DNA from: DASTPP01 sp035762175
Lineage (GTDB): Bacteria > Myxococcota_A > Polyangia > Polyangiales > Polyangiaceae
Reading direction: 5' to 3'
DNA length: 24,970 nt
NCBI GenBank assembly: GCA_035762175.1
Contig: DASTPP010000420.1
Location: 1-24,970, forward strand
In this document: positions 1 through 9,537 of the stretch, one piece after another
How the letters are laid out: the number at the start of each line of letters is the position of its first letter
Numbering within the stretch: position 1 is the first letter of the stretch
Notes under the pieces: model-generated
What the model saw: the letters and a program-made list of their open reading frames with translations, nothing else
Told to the model about the DNA's origin: nothing
Database searches by the model: none
Program-made: the position numbers and the translations under genes

Positions 1-27
1 CCCGCCCTCGTCTTGCGCGACGAATGA
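1..27 (+). CDS. 3' end of an upstream ADOP-type permease (partial)
   Basis: The first 27 bases read PALVLRDE followed by TGA, exactly the C-terminal octapeptide of the two complete permeases downstream. The simplest reading is that the window opens in the last codons of a further tandem paralogue. A caution: a decoy copy of this same tail, outside any gene body, occurs at 2599-2622, so this fragment could also be such a decoy. The sequence before the window would decide. Confidence 0.6.
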   Translation, partial: PALVLRDE

Positions 28-63
28 CCCCCGCCCGCCGCGCCGCCTGCACTCTGCCCGCCC

Positions 64-110
64 TCTCTGCCTCCCCCCTCCCCCGGGAGGGGGGCCGGGG
101 GGAGGGGGCC
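64..110. repeat. C-run/G-run hairpin repeat, copy 1
   Basis: A run of C/T followed by a run of G/A lies just upstream of the first complete permease. Arms at 73-82 and 85-94 are perfectly complementary (10 bp, 2-base spacer). A near-identical copy sits in the same position before the next permease (2656-2702). Together with the flanking sequence it belongs to a duplicated intergenic block. It could act as a transcription attenuator or simply be an intergenic repeat; the sequence does not decide. Confidence 0.6.
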
Positions 111-129
111 GTCACCCCCGAGGCTCGCC

Positions 130-2574
130 ATGCTCGCTGACGTTCGTTTCGCCCTGCGCCTCTTCGCGCGCAACCCGCTCTTCACGGCCGCGGTCGTGCT
201 GGTGCTGGGGCTCGGCATCGGGGCATCGACCACGGTCTTCAGCCTGGTCGACGCCTACCTGCTCAAGCCCCTGCCCTTTCGCGAGCCCGACCGCATCGTC
301 TCGCTCTGGTCGACGAGGACGCTCGAGTTCGACGACCGGAGCGCCATGTCGGTCCCCGACATTGTCGACCTCAGCGAGCAGTCTCAGTCGCTCTCGCACC
401 TGACGGCCCTCGGGTTCGCCAACTTCAACCTCGCGGCCGACGCGCGCACGGGCGGCGCGCCCGAGAGCGTCGAGGCGAGCCGGGTGGGCGCGTCGTTCTT
501 CTCCCTGTTCGGGGTGGAGCCGGCGCTCGGGCGCGCCTTCACGCCCGACGAAGACAAGGAGGGCCGCGGGCAGGTGGCGGTCTTGAGCGACGCGCTCTGG
601 CGCCGGCGCTTCGGCGCCGACCCGGGCGCGGTCGGGCGCACCGTCACGCTCGACGGCAAGCCGTACCAGGTCGTCGGCGTGATGCCCCCCGCGTTCCGGG
701 TGCCCGTCACGCTCTGGACGCCGCGCTCGCCCGACCTCTGGGTGCCGGCGGCCTTCTCATCCGAGGCCCTCGCGCACCGCGACCGGCACTCGTGGAACGT
801 GCTCGGGCGCCTCGCCCCGGGCGCCTCGTTCGAGGCCGCCGACGCCGAAGTCCGGGGTATCGCCAAGCGGCTCGAGCAGGCCTACCCGGCGAGCAACGCC
901 AAGAAGGCGTTTTACCTCGTGCGGCTGCAAGACCACCTCGTCGGCCCGGTGCGGGCCTCGCTGACGACGCTCTTCGTCGCGACGCTGCTCTTGCTCGTCA
1001 TCGCGTCGGCGAACGTGGCGCTGCTCTTGCTGGCGCGGGCGACGGCGCGCGAGGGCGAGGTGTCCGTGCGGGCGGCGCTCGGGGCCACCGGCTCGCGCCT
1101 GCTGCGCCAGCTGCTCGTCGAGAGCGCGCTTCTCGCGCTCTTCGGCGGCGCCGTCGGCTTCGCCCTCTCGTTCGCCGGCACCAGCCTCGTCGCGGCGGGC
1201 TTCCGCACCGCCGCCTACGCATCGCACGCCCTGCTGCCCGACCTGCGGGTGCTCGCCTTCGCCCTGTTCTTGAGCTCGCTCGCGGGGCTCGGCTTCGGCC
1301 TCGTGCCCGCCGTGCGCGCCTCGAGGGCCCGCCTCTACGATCTGCTCAAGGAGGGCGCCTCCCGCTCGACCGCCGGCGGCAAGGGGCGGCGGCTGCAGGG
1401 CGCGCTCTTGGTGGCCGAGGTGGCCCTGTCGGCCGTCCTGCTCGCCGGCTCGGCCGCCGTCGCCCGCGGCTTCTACACCACGCTCCGCGTGCCGCTCGGC
1501 TTCTCGACCGACTCGACGCTCTCGTTCGCGCTGCACCTGCCGTCCGGGCGCTACGCCGAGGCGGGGGCAGCGCGGCGCCTGCACGAGGGCCTGAACGAGC
1601 GCCTGCGAGCGCTGCCCTCGGTCAAGACCGTGGGCATGGCGAGCTCGCTGCCCCTGACCGGCGACTACTCGGTCGGCGGGGTCGAGGTCGAAGGCCGGCC
1701 GCCCTCGCCCAAAGATGACGAGCCGACCATTCAGTACCAGCTCGTCGACCCCGGGTACTTCGGCGCCCTGGGCATCACGCTGCGGCGCGGGCGGCTCTTG
1801 GCCGAGGCCGACCGCGAGGGCTCGGCGCCCGTCATGCTGGTGAGCGAGGCCTTCGCGCGCGCCCACTTTGCGAACGGAGACGCGGTCGGCAAGCGCGTGC
1901 GCCCGACGATGGTCGATAAGCAGTGGCGCGAGATCGTCGGCGTCGTCGGCGACGTGCGCGACTCGGCCCTCGAGGCGACCCCGAAGAGCATCATCTACGT
2001 GCCCTACGCCCAGATGCTCGAGCGCGACCCGTTCGCGCACGTCTCGTACGTCGTGCGCACCGGGGCCGAGCCTCACGCGATCGCCAACGCCGCCCGCGAC
2101 GCCCTGCGGCAGCTCGACGCCGAGCTGGCCCTGGTCGACGTCAAGTCGTTCGACGAGCGGGCCAGCGAGTCGCTCGCCGACCGCCGCTTCACGCTCGTGC
2201 TCGTCGCGGCCTTCGCCCTCTCGGCCCTGCTTCTGACGGCGCTGGGCCTCTTCGGCCTGGTCAGCTACCAGACCCGCCGCCGCTCGCGCGAGCTCGCCAT
2301 CCGCATGGCCTTGGGCGCCGCCGCGAACGACGTGCAGCGCCTGGTCGTGCGCGACACCTCGCGCCTGCTGCTCGCCGGCCTCGCCCTCGGCCTGCCCGCC
2401 GCCTTCCTCGCCGGCCGCCTGCTCGCCTCCAAGCTCGAGGGCGTACCTGCGGCCGACCCGCTCTCGCTCATCGCCACCGCCCTGCTGCTCGGCCTGGTGG
2501 CGCTCGCCGCCGTGCTCGCGCCCGCGCGCCGCGCCGCCCGCACCCCGCCCGCCCTCGTCTTGCGCGACGAATGA
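130..2574 (+). CDS. ADOP-type FtsX/MacB-like ABC permease, copy A
   Basis: An 814-residue membrane protein with the duplicated architecture of the ADOP permease family (acidobacterial duplicated orphan permease). It has an N-terminal membrane segment (about residues 17-37), a MacB-type periplasmic domain (about 50-265), FtsX membrane segments (about 275-303, 327-355, 373-396), a further membrane segment (about 423-447), a second periplasmic domain (about 450-685), and a second FtsX set (about 686-712, 746-766, 776-800). It ends in PALVLRDE. MacB/FtsX permeases normally work with an ATPase in mechanotransmission or export across the envelope; no ATPase gene is adjacent, which is why the family is called orphan. 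The substrate is unknown. The ATG start is shared with copy B and has a weak GAGG upstream. The 3' end is tandemly duplicated just after the stop. Confidence 0.92.
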   Translation: MLADVRFALRLFARNPLFTAAVVLVLGLGIGASTTVFSLVDAYLLKPLPFREPDRIVSLWSTRTLEFDDRSAMSVPDIVDLSEQSQSLSHLTALGFANFNLAADARTGGAPESVEASRVGASFFSLFGVEPALGRAFTPDEDKEGRGQVAVLSDALWRRRFGADPGAVGRTVTLDGKPYQVVGVMPPAFRVPVTLWTPRSPDLWVPAAFSSEALAHRDRHSWNVLGRLAPGASFEAADAEVRGIAKRLEQAYPASNAKKAFYLVRLQDHLVGPVRASLTTLFVATLLLLVIASANVALLLLARATAREGEVSVRAALGATGSRLLRQLLVESALLALFGGAVGFALSFAGTSLVAAGFRTAAYASHALLPDLRVLAFALFLSSLAGLGFGLVPAVRASRARLYDLLKEGASRSTAGGKGRRLQGALLVAEVALSAVLLAGSAAVARGFYTTLRVPLGFSTDSTLSFALHLPSGRYAEAGAARRLHEGLNERLRALPSVKTVGMASSLPLTGDYSVGGVEVEGRPPSPKDDEPTIQYQLVDPGYFGALGITLRRGRLLAEADREGSAPVMLVSEAFARAHFANGDAVGKRVRPTMVDKQWREIVGVVGDVRDSALEATPKSIIYVPYAQMLERDPFAHVSYVVRTGAEPHAIANAARDALRQLDAELALVDVKSFDERASESLADRRFTLVLVAAFALSALLLTALGLFGLVSYQTRRRSRELAIRMALGAAANDVQRLVVRDTSRLLLAGLALGLPAAFLAGRLLASKLEGVPAADPLSLIATALLLGLVALAAVLAPARRAARTPPALVLRDE

Positions 2575-2640
2575 CCCCCGCCCCGACGCCCGCACCCCGC
2601 CCTCGTCTTGCGCGACGAATGACCCCCACCCCGACGCCCC
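2551..2640 (+). repeat. 48-bp tandem duplication across the stop codon of permease copy A
   Basis: Bases 2551-2598 carry the last seven codons of the permease, its TGA and following sequence. Bases 2599-2640 repeat this at a 48-bp offset, with one mismatch over the first ~41 bases. Because 48 is a multiple of three, the second copy stays in frame: readthrough of the first TGA would add 15 residues ending again in PALVLRDE before a second TGA. The duplicated tail has no gene body and probably arose by slippage or recombination during tandem gene duplication. Confidence 0.85.
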
Positions 2641-2655
2641 CTCCGCCCGCGCGCC

Positions 2656-2702
2656 CTCTGCCTCCCCCCTCCCCCGGGAGGGGGGCCGGGGGGAGGGGCC
2701 GC
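2656..2702. repeat. C-run/G-run hairpin repeat, copy 2
   Basis: Almost identical to the element at 64-110, and again followed within ~20 bases by the ATG of a permease. The similarity continues through the start codon: the first 53 bases of both genes (130-182 and 2719-2771) are identical. The conserved block therefore covers the intergenic region and the start of the gene, indicating recent duplication or gene conversion. Confidence 0.6.
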
Positions 2703-2718
2703 CCCCCCGAGGCTCGCC

Positions 2719-5151
2719 ATGCTCGCTGACGTTCGTTTCGCCCTGCGCCTCTTCGCGCGCAACCCGCTCTTTACCGCCGCCATCGTGCTGGTGTTGGGGT
2801 TGAGCGTCGGCGCCTCGACCACGGTCTTCGGCCTGGTCGACGCGTACCTGCTCAAGCCGCTGCCCTTCCGCGAGCCCGACCGGCTCGTGGCAATCTGGCG
2901 GATGAGCCGCGGCCGCCTCGGCACCAACCCCTTCTCGGGGCCCGATTACCTCGACGTCGCCGAGCAGGCGAAGTCGTTCGCCCACATCGCGGCCCTCAGC
3001 TCGACCGGCCTCAACCTGGCGGGCGCGGGCGACGCGCCCCCCGAGCACGTGTCGGGCACCGTGGTGACCGCCGGCTTCTTCTCGATCTTCGGCGCGAACG
3101 CGGCGCTCGGGCGCACCTTCACGGCCGACGAAGACAGGCCCGGCCGCGACCAGGTCGTCGTCTTGAGCGACGCGCTCTGGCGCCGCCGCTTCAACGCCGA
3201 CCCGGGCGTGATCGGCCGCACGGTCACCTTCGACGGCGAGCCCCACCAGATCGTCGGGGTCATGCCCGCCTCGTTCGCGGTGCCCAACAACCTGTGGTCC
3301 TCGCGGCGGGCCGAGTTCTGGCTGCCGGCGGCGCTGAACCGCGAGAACGCCGGCGCGCGCGAGTCGCACTCGTGGAACGTGCTCGGGCGCCTCGCCCCGG
3401 GCGCCTCGCTCGCCGCGGCCGACGCCGAGCTGCGCGGCATCGCCCGGCGCCTCGAGCTCGCCTACCCGAACAGCAACGCCGACAAGGTCTTCTACGGCAT
3501 CTCGCTGCAAGACCACCTCGCCTCGAGCATCAAGCCTACGCTGACCATCTTGTTCGCCGCGACGCTGTTGCTCCTGTTCATCGCGTCGGCGAACGTGGCG
3601 CTCTTGCTGCTGGCGCGCGCGACGGCGCGCGAGGGCGAGGTCGGGGTGCGCGCCGCGCTCGGCGCCTCGAAGCCCCGGCTCGTGCGCCAATTTCTCGTCG
3701 AGAGCACGCTGCTCGCGCTGCTCGGCGGCCTCGCCGGCTTCGCCTTCTCGTTCGCCGGCACGAGCTTCACCGCCGCGGGCTTCCGCGACGCCGCCTACGC
3801 CGCGCACGCGCTGCGCCCCGACGGCCGCGTGCTGCTCTTCGCCCTGCTGCTCGCGTCGGTCGCGGGCCTCGGCTTCGGCCTCGCGCCCGCCTTCCGCGCC
3901 TCGAAGGCGCGGCTCTACGAGCTCTTGAAAGAGGGCGCCGCCCGCTCGACCTCGAGCGGCCAGCGCCGCAGGCTGCAGGCCGCGCTCTTGGTGGCCGAGG
4001 TGGCCCTGTCGGCCGTCTTGCTCGCCGGCTCGGCCGCCGTCGCCCGCGGCTTCTACCAGACGCTCACCCAGCCGATGGGCTTCTCGACCGAGGGCGTGCT
4101 CACCTTCACGCTGCGCCTGCCCCACACCCGCTACAAGACGACCGAGAGCGTGCACGCCTTTCACGACGGGCTGCTCGACAAGCTGCGCGCCCTGCCCTCG
4201 GTCACGTCGGTCGGGGCAGCGAACTTCATTCCGCTGGCGGGGGGCAACAACGATCGGCTCTTCTCGATCGAGGGACGGCCGCCGACGGTGTTCTCCGAGT
4301 CGCCCGACGCCGAGTCCCAGCGGGTCAGCGGCGACTACTTTCAGACCCTCGGCATCGCGCTGCGCAAGGGCCGGCTGCTCACCGCGGCCGACCGCGAGGG
4401 CTCGGCCCCCGTCGTCGTCGTCGACGAGGCGCTGGTGCAACGCTACTTTGCCGGCGAAGACCCGCTGGGCAAGCGCATCAAGTGGTGGGGCGAGGGCCAA
4501 CCCTGGCGCGAGATCGTCGGCGTCGTCGCCCCCGTGCGCTACGACCCCTGGACGCCCGAGCTCAGGCCGACGTTCTACATACCCTACGCGCAAGAACCGA
4601 ACCCGCTGCTCGGCGTCACCTTCGTCGTCAAGACTGGCTCGTCGTCGCCCGCGGCGCTCGCCAACGCCGCGCGCCAGGCCGTCGCGCAGCTCGACACCGA
4701 GCTGCCCATCGTCGAGCTCAAGACCTTCGACGCCGTCGCCGGCGAGTCGGTCGCCGACCGGCGCTTCACGCTGCTGCTCGTCTCGGCCTTCGCCCTCTCG
4801 GCCCTGGTGCTGACGGCCCTCGGCCTCTTCGGCCTGGTCTCGTACCAGACCCGCCGCCGCTCGCGCGAGCTGGCCGTCCGCATGGCCTTGGGCGCCGCCG
4901 CCGGCGACGTCGTGCGCCTCGTCTTGCGCGACACCTCGCGCCTGCTCGTCGCCGGCCTGCTGCTCGGCCTGCCGGCCGCCTTCCTCGCCGGCCGCCTGCT
5001 CGCCGCCAAGCTCGAGGCCGTACCCCCGACCGACCCGCTGACCCTGGCGGCGACCGCCCTGGTGCTGGGCGTGGTGGCGCTCGCGGCCGTGCTCGCGCCC
5101 GCGCGCCGCGCCGCCAAGACGCCGCCCGCGCTCGTCTTGCGCGACGAGTGA
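2719..5151 (+). CDS. ADOP-type FtsX/MacB-like ABC permease, copy B
   Basis: An 810-residue paralogue of copy A with the same plan: N-terminal membrane segment, two MacB-type periplasmic domains each followed by an FtsX membrane block, and the C-terminus PALVLRDE. The first 21 residues are identical to copy A. The membrane segments and the motif SYQTRRRSRELA before the last two helices are strongly conserved, while the periplasmic domains have diverged, as expected if the copies handle different partners or cargo. It lies 144 bases downstream of copy A on the same strand, and the two may be co-transcribed or served by the repeated intergenic block. No ATPase partner is visible. It converges with the Uma2 gene 28 bases downstream. 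Confidence 0.92.
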   Translation: MLADVRFALRLFARNPLFTAAIVLVLGLSVGASTTVFGLVDAYLLKPLPFREPDRLVAIWRMSRGRLGTNPFSGPDYLDVAEQAKSFAHIAALSSTGLNLAGAGDAPPEHVSGTVVTAGFFSIFGANAALGRTFTADEDRPGRDQVVVLSDALWRRRFNADPGVIGRTVTFDGEPHQIVGVMPASFAVPNNLWSSRRAEFWLPAALNRENAGARESHSWNVLGRLAPGASLAAADAELRGIARRLELAYPNSNADKVFYGISLQDHLASSIKPTLTILFAATLLLLFIASANVALLLLARATAREGEVGVRAALGASKPRLVRQFLVESTLLALLGGLAGFAFSFAGTSFTAAGFRDAAYAAHALRPDGRVLLFALLLASVAGLGFGLAPAFRASKARLYELLKEGAARSTSSGQRRRLQAALLVAEVALSAVLLAGSAAVARGFYQTLTQPMGFSTEGVLTFTLRLPHTRYKTTESVHAFHDGLLDKLRALPSVTSVGAANFIPLAGGNNDRLFSIEGRPPTVFSESPDAESQRVSGDYFQTLGIALRKGRLLTAADREGSAPVVVVDEALVQRYFAGEDPLGKRIKWWGEGQPWREIVGVVAPVRYDPWTPELRPTFYIPYAQEPNPLLGVTFVVKTGSSSPAALANAARQAVAQLDTELPIVELKTFDAVAGESVADRRFTLLLVSAFALSALVLTALGLFGLVSYQTRRRSRELAVRMALGAAAGDVVRLVLRDTSRLLVAGLLLGLPAAFLAGRLLAAKLEAVPPTDPLTLAATALVLGVVALAAVLAPARRAAKTPPALVLRDE

Positions 5152-5179
5152 GCGCGCACCCCGCCTGCGCCGCGGTCCG

Positions 5180-6076
5180 CTAGCCCTTCGTCAGCCGGTC
5201 GAGCTCGGCCCGCAGCGCCGCCATCTCTCGCTCGGCCGCCTCGCGCGCACCCTGCTCTCGCTCCCGGTCTCGCTCGGCCGCCTCGCGCGCCCTCTGCTCT
5301 CGTTCCCGGTCTCGCTCGGCCGCCTCGCGCGCCTGCCGCTCGCGACCGCGCTCTCGCTCGGCCGCCTCGCGGGCTTCGCGCAAGGTGGGCCCGAGCCGGG
5401 CCCCGGCCGCGTCGCGCGCGAGCCGCAGCCGCGCGACCGCCGCCTCGAAGGCGACGACCAGCGTGGCCCCGAGCTCGGCGCTCGCCGTCGGCCCGGGGCC
5501 GGCGTAGACGCGCACGAAGGCCCCGTCGGGCTCGCGCCGGTAGACTTGCAGCGCCACACGAGGGCCCCGACGCGACGGGGCCGCGGCCGCGTCGGGGTCG
5601 AAGATGACCAGCTCGCCGGCGCCGAGGGCGGCGTACTTCTGGGGGCCGTCGTCGTAATCTTTGCGCCAGTCTTCGGACACGATCTCGGCCGCGAAGCGCG
5701 GCGGCTTGTGCCCCGGCAGCCAGGTCTGAATCATGCCGGGCATCGGCGGCGGGGGCGGGTCGTCGAGCAGGTAGACGTCGGGCGAGACCCGCACGAGCGG
5801 CTCTTGCTCGACCCACGCGAAGAAGGTGTCGGCGCCGACGTGCAGCCCCGACCAGCCCCGCTCTCGGGCGAGCTCGTCGATCGACGTCTTGAAGACCTCG
5901 ATCGTCTTCTGCTGCTCAATGCCCTCGCCCATGTCGTCTTCATCCGTCAGGTACCAGCTCGACCAATCGATGGGCGCGCCGACCTCATCAGGCGACGGGT
6001 CGCGCACCACGGCGAGCGAGCGCGGCGGGCGGGCGGGCTTGGACGACGCGGGCGGGGGCGAGAAGCCGATCGCCAT
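5180..6076 (-). CDS. Uma2-family (DUF820) PD-(D/E)XK nuclease-like protein with coiled-coil tail
   Basis: A protein of 298 residues. The core (about residues 35-195) has the Uma2 pattern: a conserved YLTDEDDMGEG entry motif, the acidic SPDVYLLDD strand, a PPRFAAEIVS strand carrying the catalytic-type Glu, then DW-K-DYD-GPQKYAALG and the ELVIFDP strand. Uma2 proteins have a restriction-endonuclease fold and are massively expanded in some cyanobacteria and Myxococcota; their cellular role is unknown. Residues ~225-290 are a highly charged coiled coil made of 14-residue repeats beginning AREAAER. The ATG at 6076 is chosen; a TTG three codons upstream (6085) is in frame, and neither has a good ribosome binding site. 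It stands alone on the minus strand, convergent with the permeases. Confidence 0.85.
   Translation of the reverse strand: MAIGFSPPPASSKPARPPRSLAVVRDPSPDEVGAPIDWSSWYLTDEDDMGEGIEQQKTIEVFKTSIDELARERGWSGLHVGADTFFAWVEQEPLVRVSPDVYLLDDPPPPPMPGMIQTWLPGHKPPRFAAEIVSEDWRKDYDDGPQKYAALGAGELVIFDPDAAAAPSRRGPRVALQVYRREPDGAFVRVYAGPGPTASAELGATLVVAFEAAVARLRLARDAAGARLGPTLREAREAAERERGRERQAREAAERDREREQRAREAAERDREREQGAREAAEREMAALRAELDRLTKG
5226..5393 (-). repeat. 42-bp coding repeat (four units) in the Uma2 coiled coil
   Basis: Units start at 5226, 5268, 5310 and 5352, exactly 42 bases apart, and encode a 14-residue heptad-pair (AREAAERDREREQ and variants). DNA similarity between units is high, pointing to recent unit duplication and likely length variation between strains. 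Confidence 0.85.
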
Positions 6077-6623
6077 GATCGGCAAGATCTAGCATAGGGT
6101 TGGCAGGCCCCCGGACCGGACGAATCCCTGCGCAGAGAGGCGTTGGCAGGCCGCCGGACCCGACAAAGCCTCCATGCAGAAGGCTTCCGCAGGTCCCGGG
6201 ACATCAAGGAGATCAACAATTCTATCGCCCGACTGCTCTCGGGAGGCGGCAGGGCCCCCGGGAACTCGGGTTTGGCAGGTCCGGCGAGCTGAAAAGGTCG
6301 AGAGAAGTCGGGTCAGGCGCTTCGGGTTGCCGGTGGTTGGGCTTGTGTCTCGAAGGTGGGACGGGCGTCCCGCAGGCGGGCTGGCGGGGGCGACGCGTGC
6401 AGTGCGGGGGCGAGTCGATGGGGGCTGAGGGGCGCGGCGCGGTGAGCGTGCGGCAGCCGAGAGGGCGGCTGGGCGATGGGCGGGGCGTCCCCCGAGGGCG
6501 GGCGTAAGGGGGCGCGAAGCGGGGGCGCGGGCGGGCCGGTACGGACTTCGCATTCGGGAGGCGAGCCGCCCCGCCCCCGCTCCCGCGGTGGGCAAGAGAA
6601 GGTGCCATACTCGGGCCCCGCCG
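6077..6623. other. Non-coding region between Uma2 and the response regulator
   Basis: About 550 bases with no convincing gene; open frames here are Arg/Pro/Gly-rich and read like chance frames. The left third is less GC-rich than its surroundings and holds the ~43-bp repeat listed separately. The region must contain the promoters of the leftward Uma2 gene and of the rightward two-component operon. I could not find a sigma-54 -24/-12 element with correct GG-N10-GC spacing; the TTGGCA-like strings in the repeats lack the -12 GC. Confidence 0.6.
6099..6297. repeat. Degenerate ~43-bp direct repeat
   Basis: Two clear units begin at 6099 and 6142 with GTTGGCAGGCC(C/G)CCGGACC, followed by GAC-AA, a Cys/Gln-codon-like stretch and AG-AGGC or AGAAGGC. 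A weaker third unit begins near 6184 (TTCCGCAGGTCCCGGGAC). Another start appears at 6270 (GTTTGGCAGGTCCGGCGA), which is three periods after the second unit. The spacing supports an old tandem array decaying rightwards. Its function is unknown. Confidence 0.5.
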
Positions 6624-8014
<1,391 letters not shown>

Positions 8015-8018
<4 letters not shown>

Positions 8019-9352
8019 AGAGCCCGCTCGGGCGCCTCGGCTACTCGACCCGCGCGCTCTTGCTCGTCGCCCTTTCGGGGCTGCCCGGCCTCGGCGCGGC
8101 GCTGGCGCTCTTGCTCGAGCGCGGGCCGGCGCCGGGCTGGGCGAAGGCGGCCTTCGCGCTGGGGGCGGCGGGCTGGGCGCTCGCGTCGCTGCACGCGCGC
8201 TCGCGCCTGACCCGCCCGCTCGGCACGCTCGCCAACATGCTCGCGGCGCTGCGCGGCGGCGACTACTCGGTGCGCCTGCGCTCGACGCCGGGCGGCGACG
8301 ACTTCGGGGTCGCGGTGGGCGAGCTCAACGCGCTCGCCGAAGACCTGCAGCGCCAGCGCCTGATGGCCATCGAGGCCTCGGCGCTGCTCGCCAAGGTCAT
8401 GGCCGAGGTCGACGTCGCGCTCTTCGCCTTCCGCGACGACGGGCGGCTGACGCTCGTCAACCGGGCCGGCGAGCGGCTGCTCGGGCGCCCGCCGGGCGAG
8501 CTGCTCGGGCGCCCCGCCGAGCGGCTCGGCATGCGGGCGCTGCTCTCGGGCGAGGCGCCGCGCACGGTCGAGGGCGAGCTGCCGGGCATGGCGGGCCCCT
8601 TCGAGCTGCGGCGGGGCGTCTTCCGGCAGGCGGGGCTGCCGCACACGCTGCTGGTGCTGACCGACCTCGCCCGCCCGCTGCGCGAGCGCGAGCGCGAAGC
8701 CTGGCGGCGGATCATTCGGGTGCTCGGCCACGAGATCAACAACTCGCTCGCCCCCATCCGGTCGCTGGCCACGCAGATGGGCGAGATGCTGCGCACCGAG
8801 GCGCCGACGGCCGAGCGCGACGCCGAGATCGCGGGCGGGCTCGAGGTCGTCGCGCGGCGCGCCGAGGCGCTCGGGCGCTTTCTCGCCTCGTACGCCCGGC
8901 TGGCCAAGCTGCCGCCGCCCCGGCGCGAGCGCGTCTCGGTCGAGGCCTGGCTGCGGCGCACGCTGGCGCTCGAGCCGCGCCTGCCCGTCGAGCTCTCGCC
9001 GGGGCCCGAGCTCGAGCTGACGGGCGACAACGATCAGCTCGACCAGCTGCTCATCAACCTCGTGCGCAACGCCGTCGACGCGGCGCTCGAGACCGGCGGC
9101 GGCGTGCGAGCGGGCTGGGGGCTGGTGCGGGGCGAGCTCGAGGTCTGGGTCGAAGACGAGGGCCCCGGCATCGCCGACCCCTCGAACCTCTTCGTGCCCT
9201 TCTTCACGACGAAGCCCTCGGGCTCGGGCATCGGGCTCGCGCTGAGCCGCCAGATCGCCGAGGCGCACGGGGGCACGCTCGCGCTCACGAACCGCGACGA
9301 GGGGCGGGGCTGCGTGGTGCGGCTCAGGCTGCCGCTGGGGGCGGCGCCGTAG
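8015..9352 (+). CDS. Membrane sensor histidine kinase (NtrB/NtrY-like)
   Basis: A protein of 445 residues. Two N-terminal membrane helices (about 14-34 and 41-60) are separated by only a few residues, so there is no sizeable periplasmic sensor. A HAMP-like linker (about 62-115) and a PAS-like domain (about 130-220) follow. The dimerisation helix has phospho-acceptor H239 in HEINNSLAPI. The catalytic domain has N box NLVRNAVDAA (about 347-356), G1 DEGPGIAD, F box FFTTKPSGSG and G2 GIGLALS. It presumably phosphorylates D55 of the upstream regulator. The signal is probably sensed in the membrane or cytoplasm. The gene begins inside the regulator's stop codon (ATGA). Which promoters the pair controls is not shown by the sequence. 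Confidence 0.92.
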
Positions 9353-9537
9353 CCGGCGAGCGGGGCGGCGGGGGCGGGGGGAGAGTGAAGCGAAGGCGCG
9401 TGCCATGGCCGCGGCTTTCCGGAGGATGAGCGCCGCGGCACCCCCGATCGCCGCTTGATGTCGCCGGCGCCCGCCCGGGCTGGCGAGCCGCGGGCGCTCG
9501 CAAGGGCGGGGCCGGTGCGGTAGTGTCTGCGAGCGAC

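Noticed and set aside
757..4593. Very long minus-strand open frame across both permease genes
   Set aside because: It is a shadow frame: composition is Arg/Glu/Gly/His-rich without hydrophobic cores, and it mirrors the strongly supported permease genes on the plus strand.
6099..6186. CRISPR-like array
   Set aside because: Only two good units are present, they abut without unique spacers of constant size, and no cas gene is nearby.
6099..6290. TTGGCAGG strings as sigma-54 (-24) elements
   Set aside because: The GG-N10-GC spacing to a -12 element is not met in any of the copies; the strings recur because of the 43-bp repeat.
9353..9537. Possible gene or mobile-element remnant between the kinase and the ATPase
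   Set aside because: No inverted terminal repeats, no target duplication and no protein-like frame could be found in these 185 bases.
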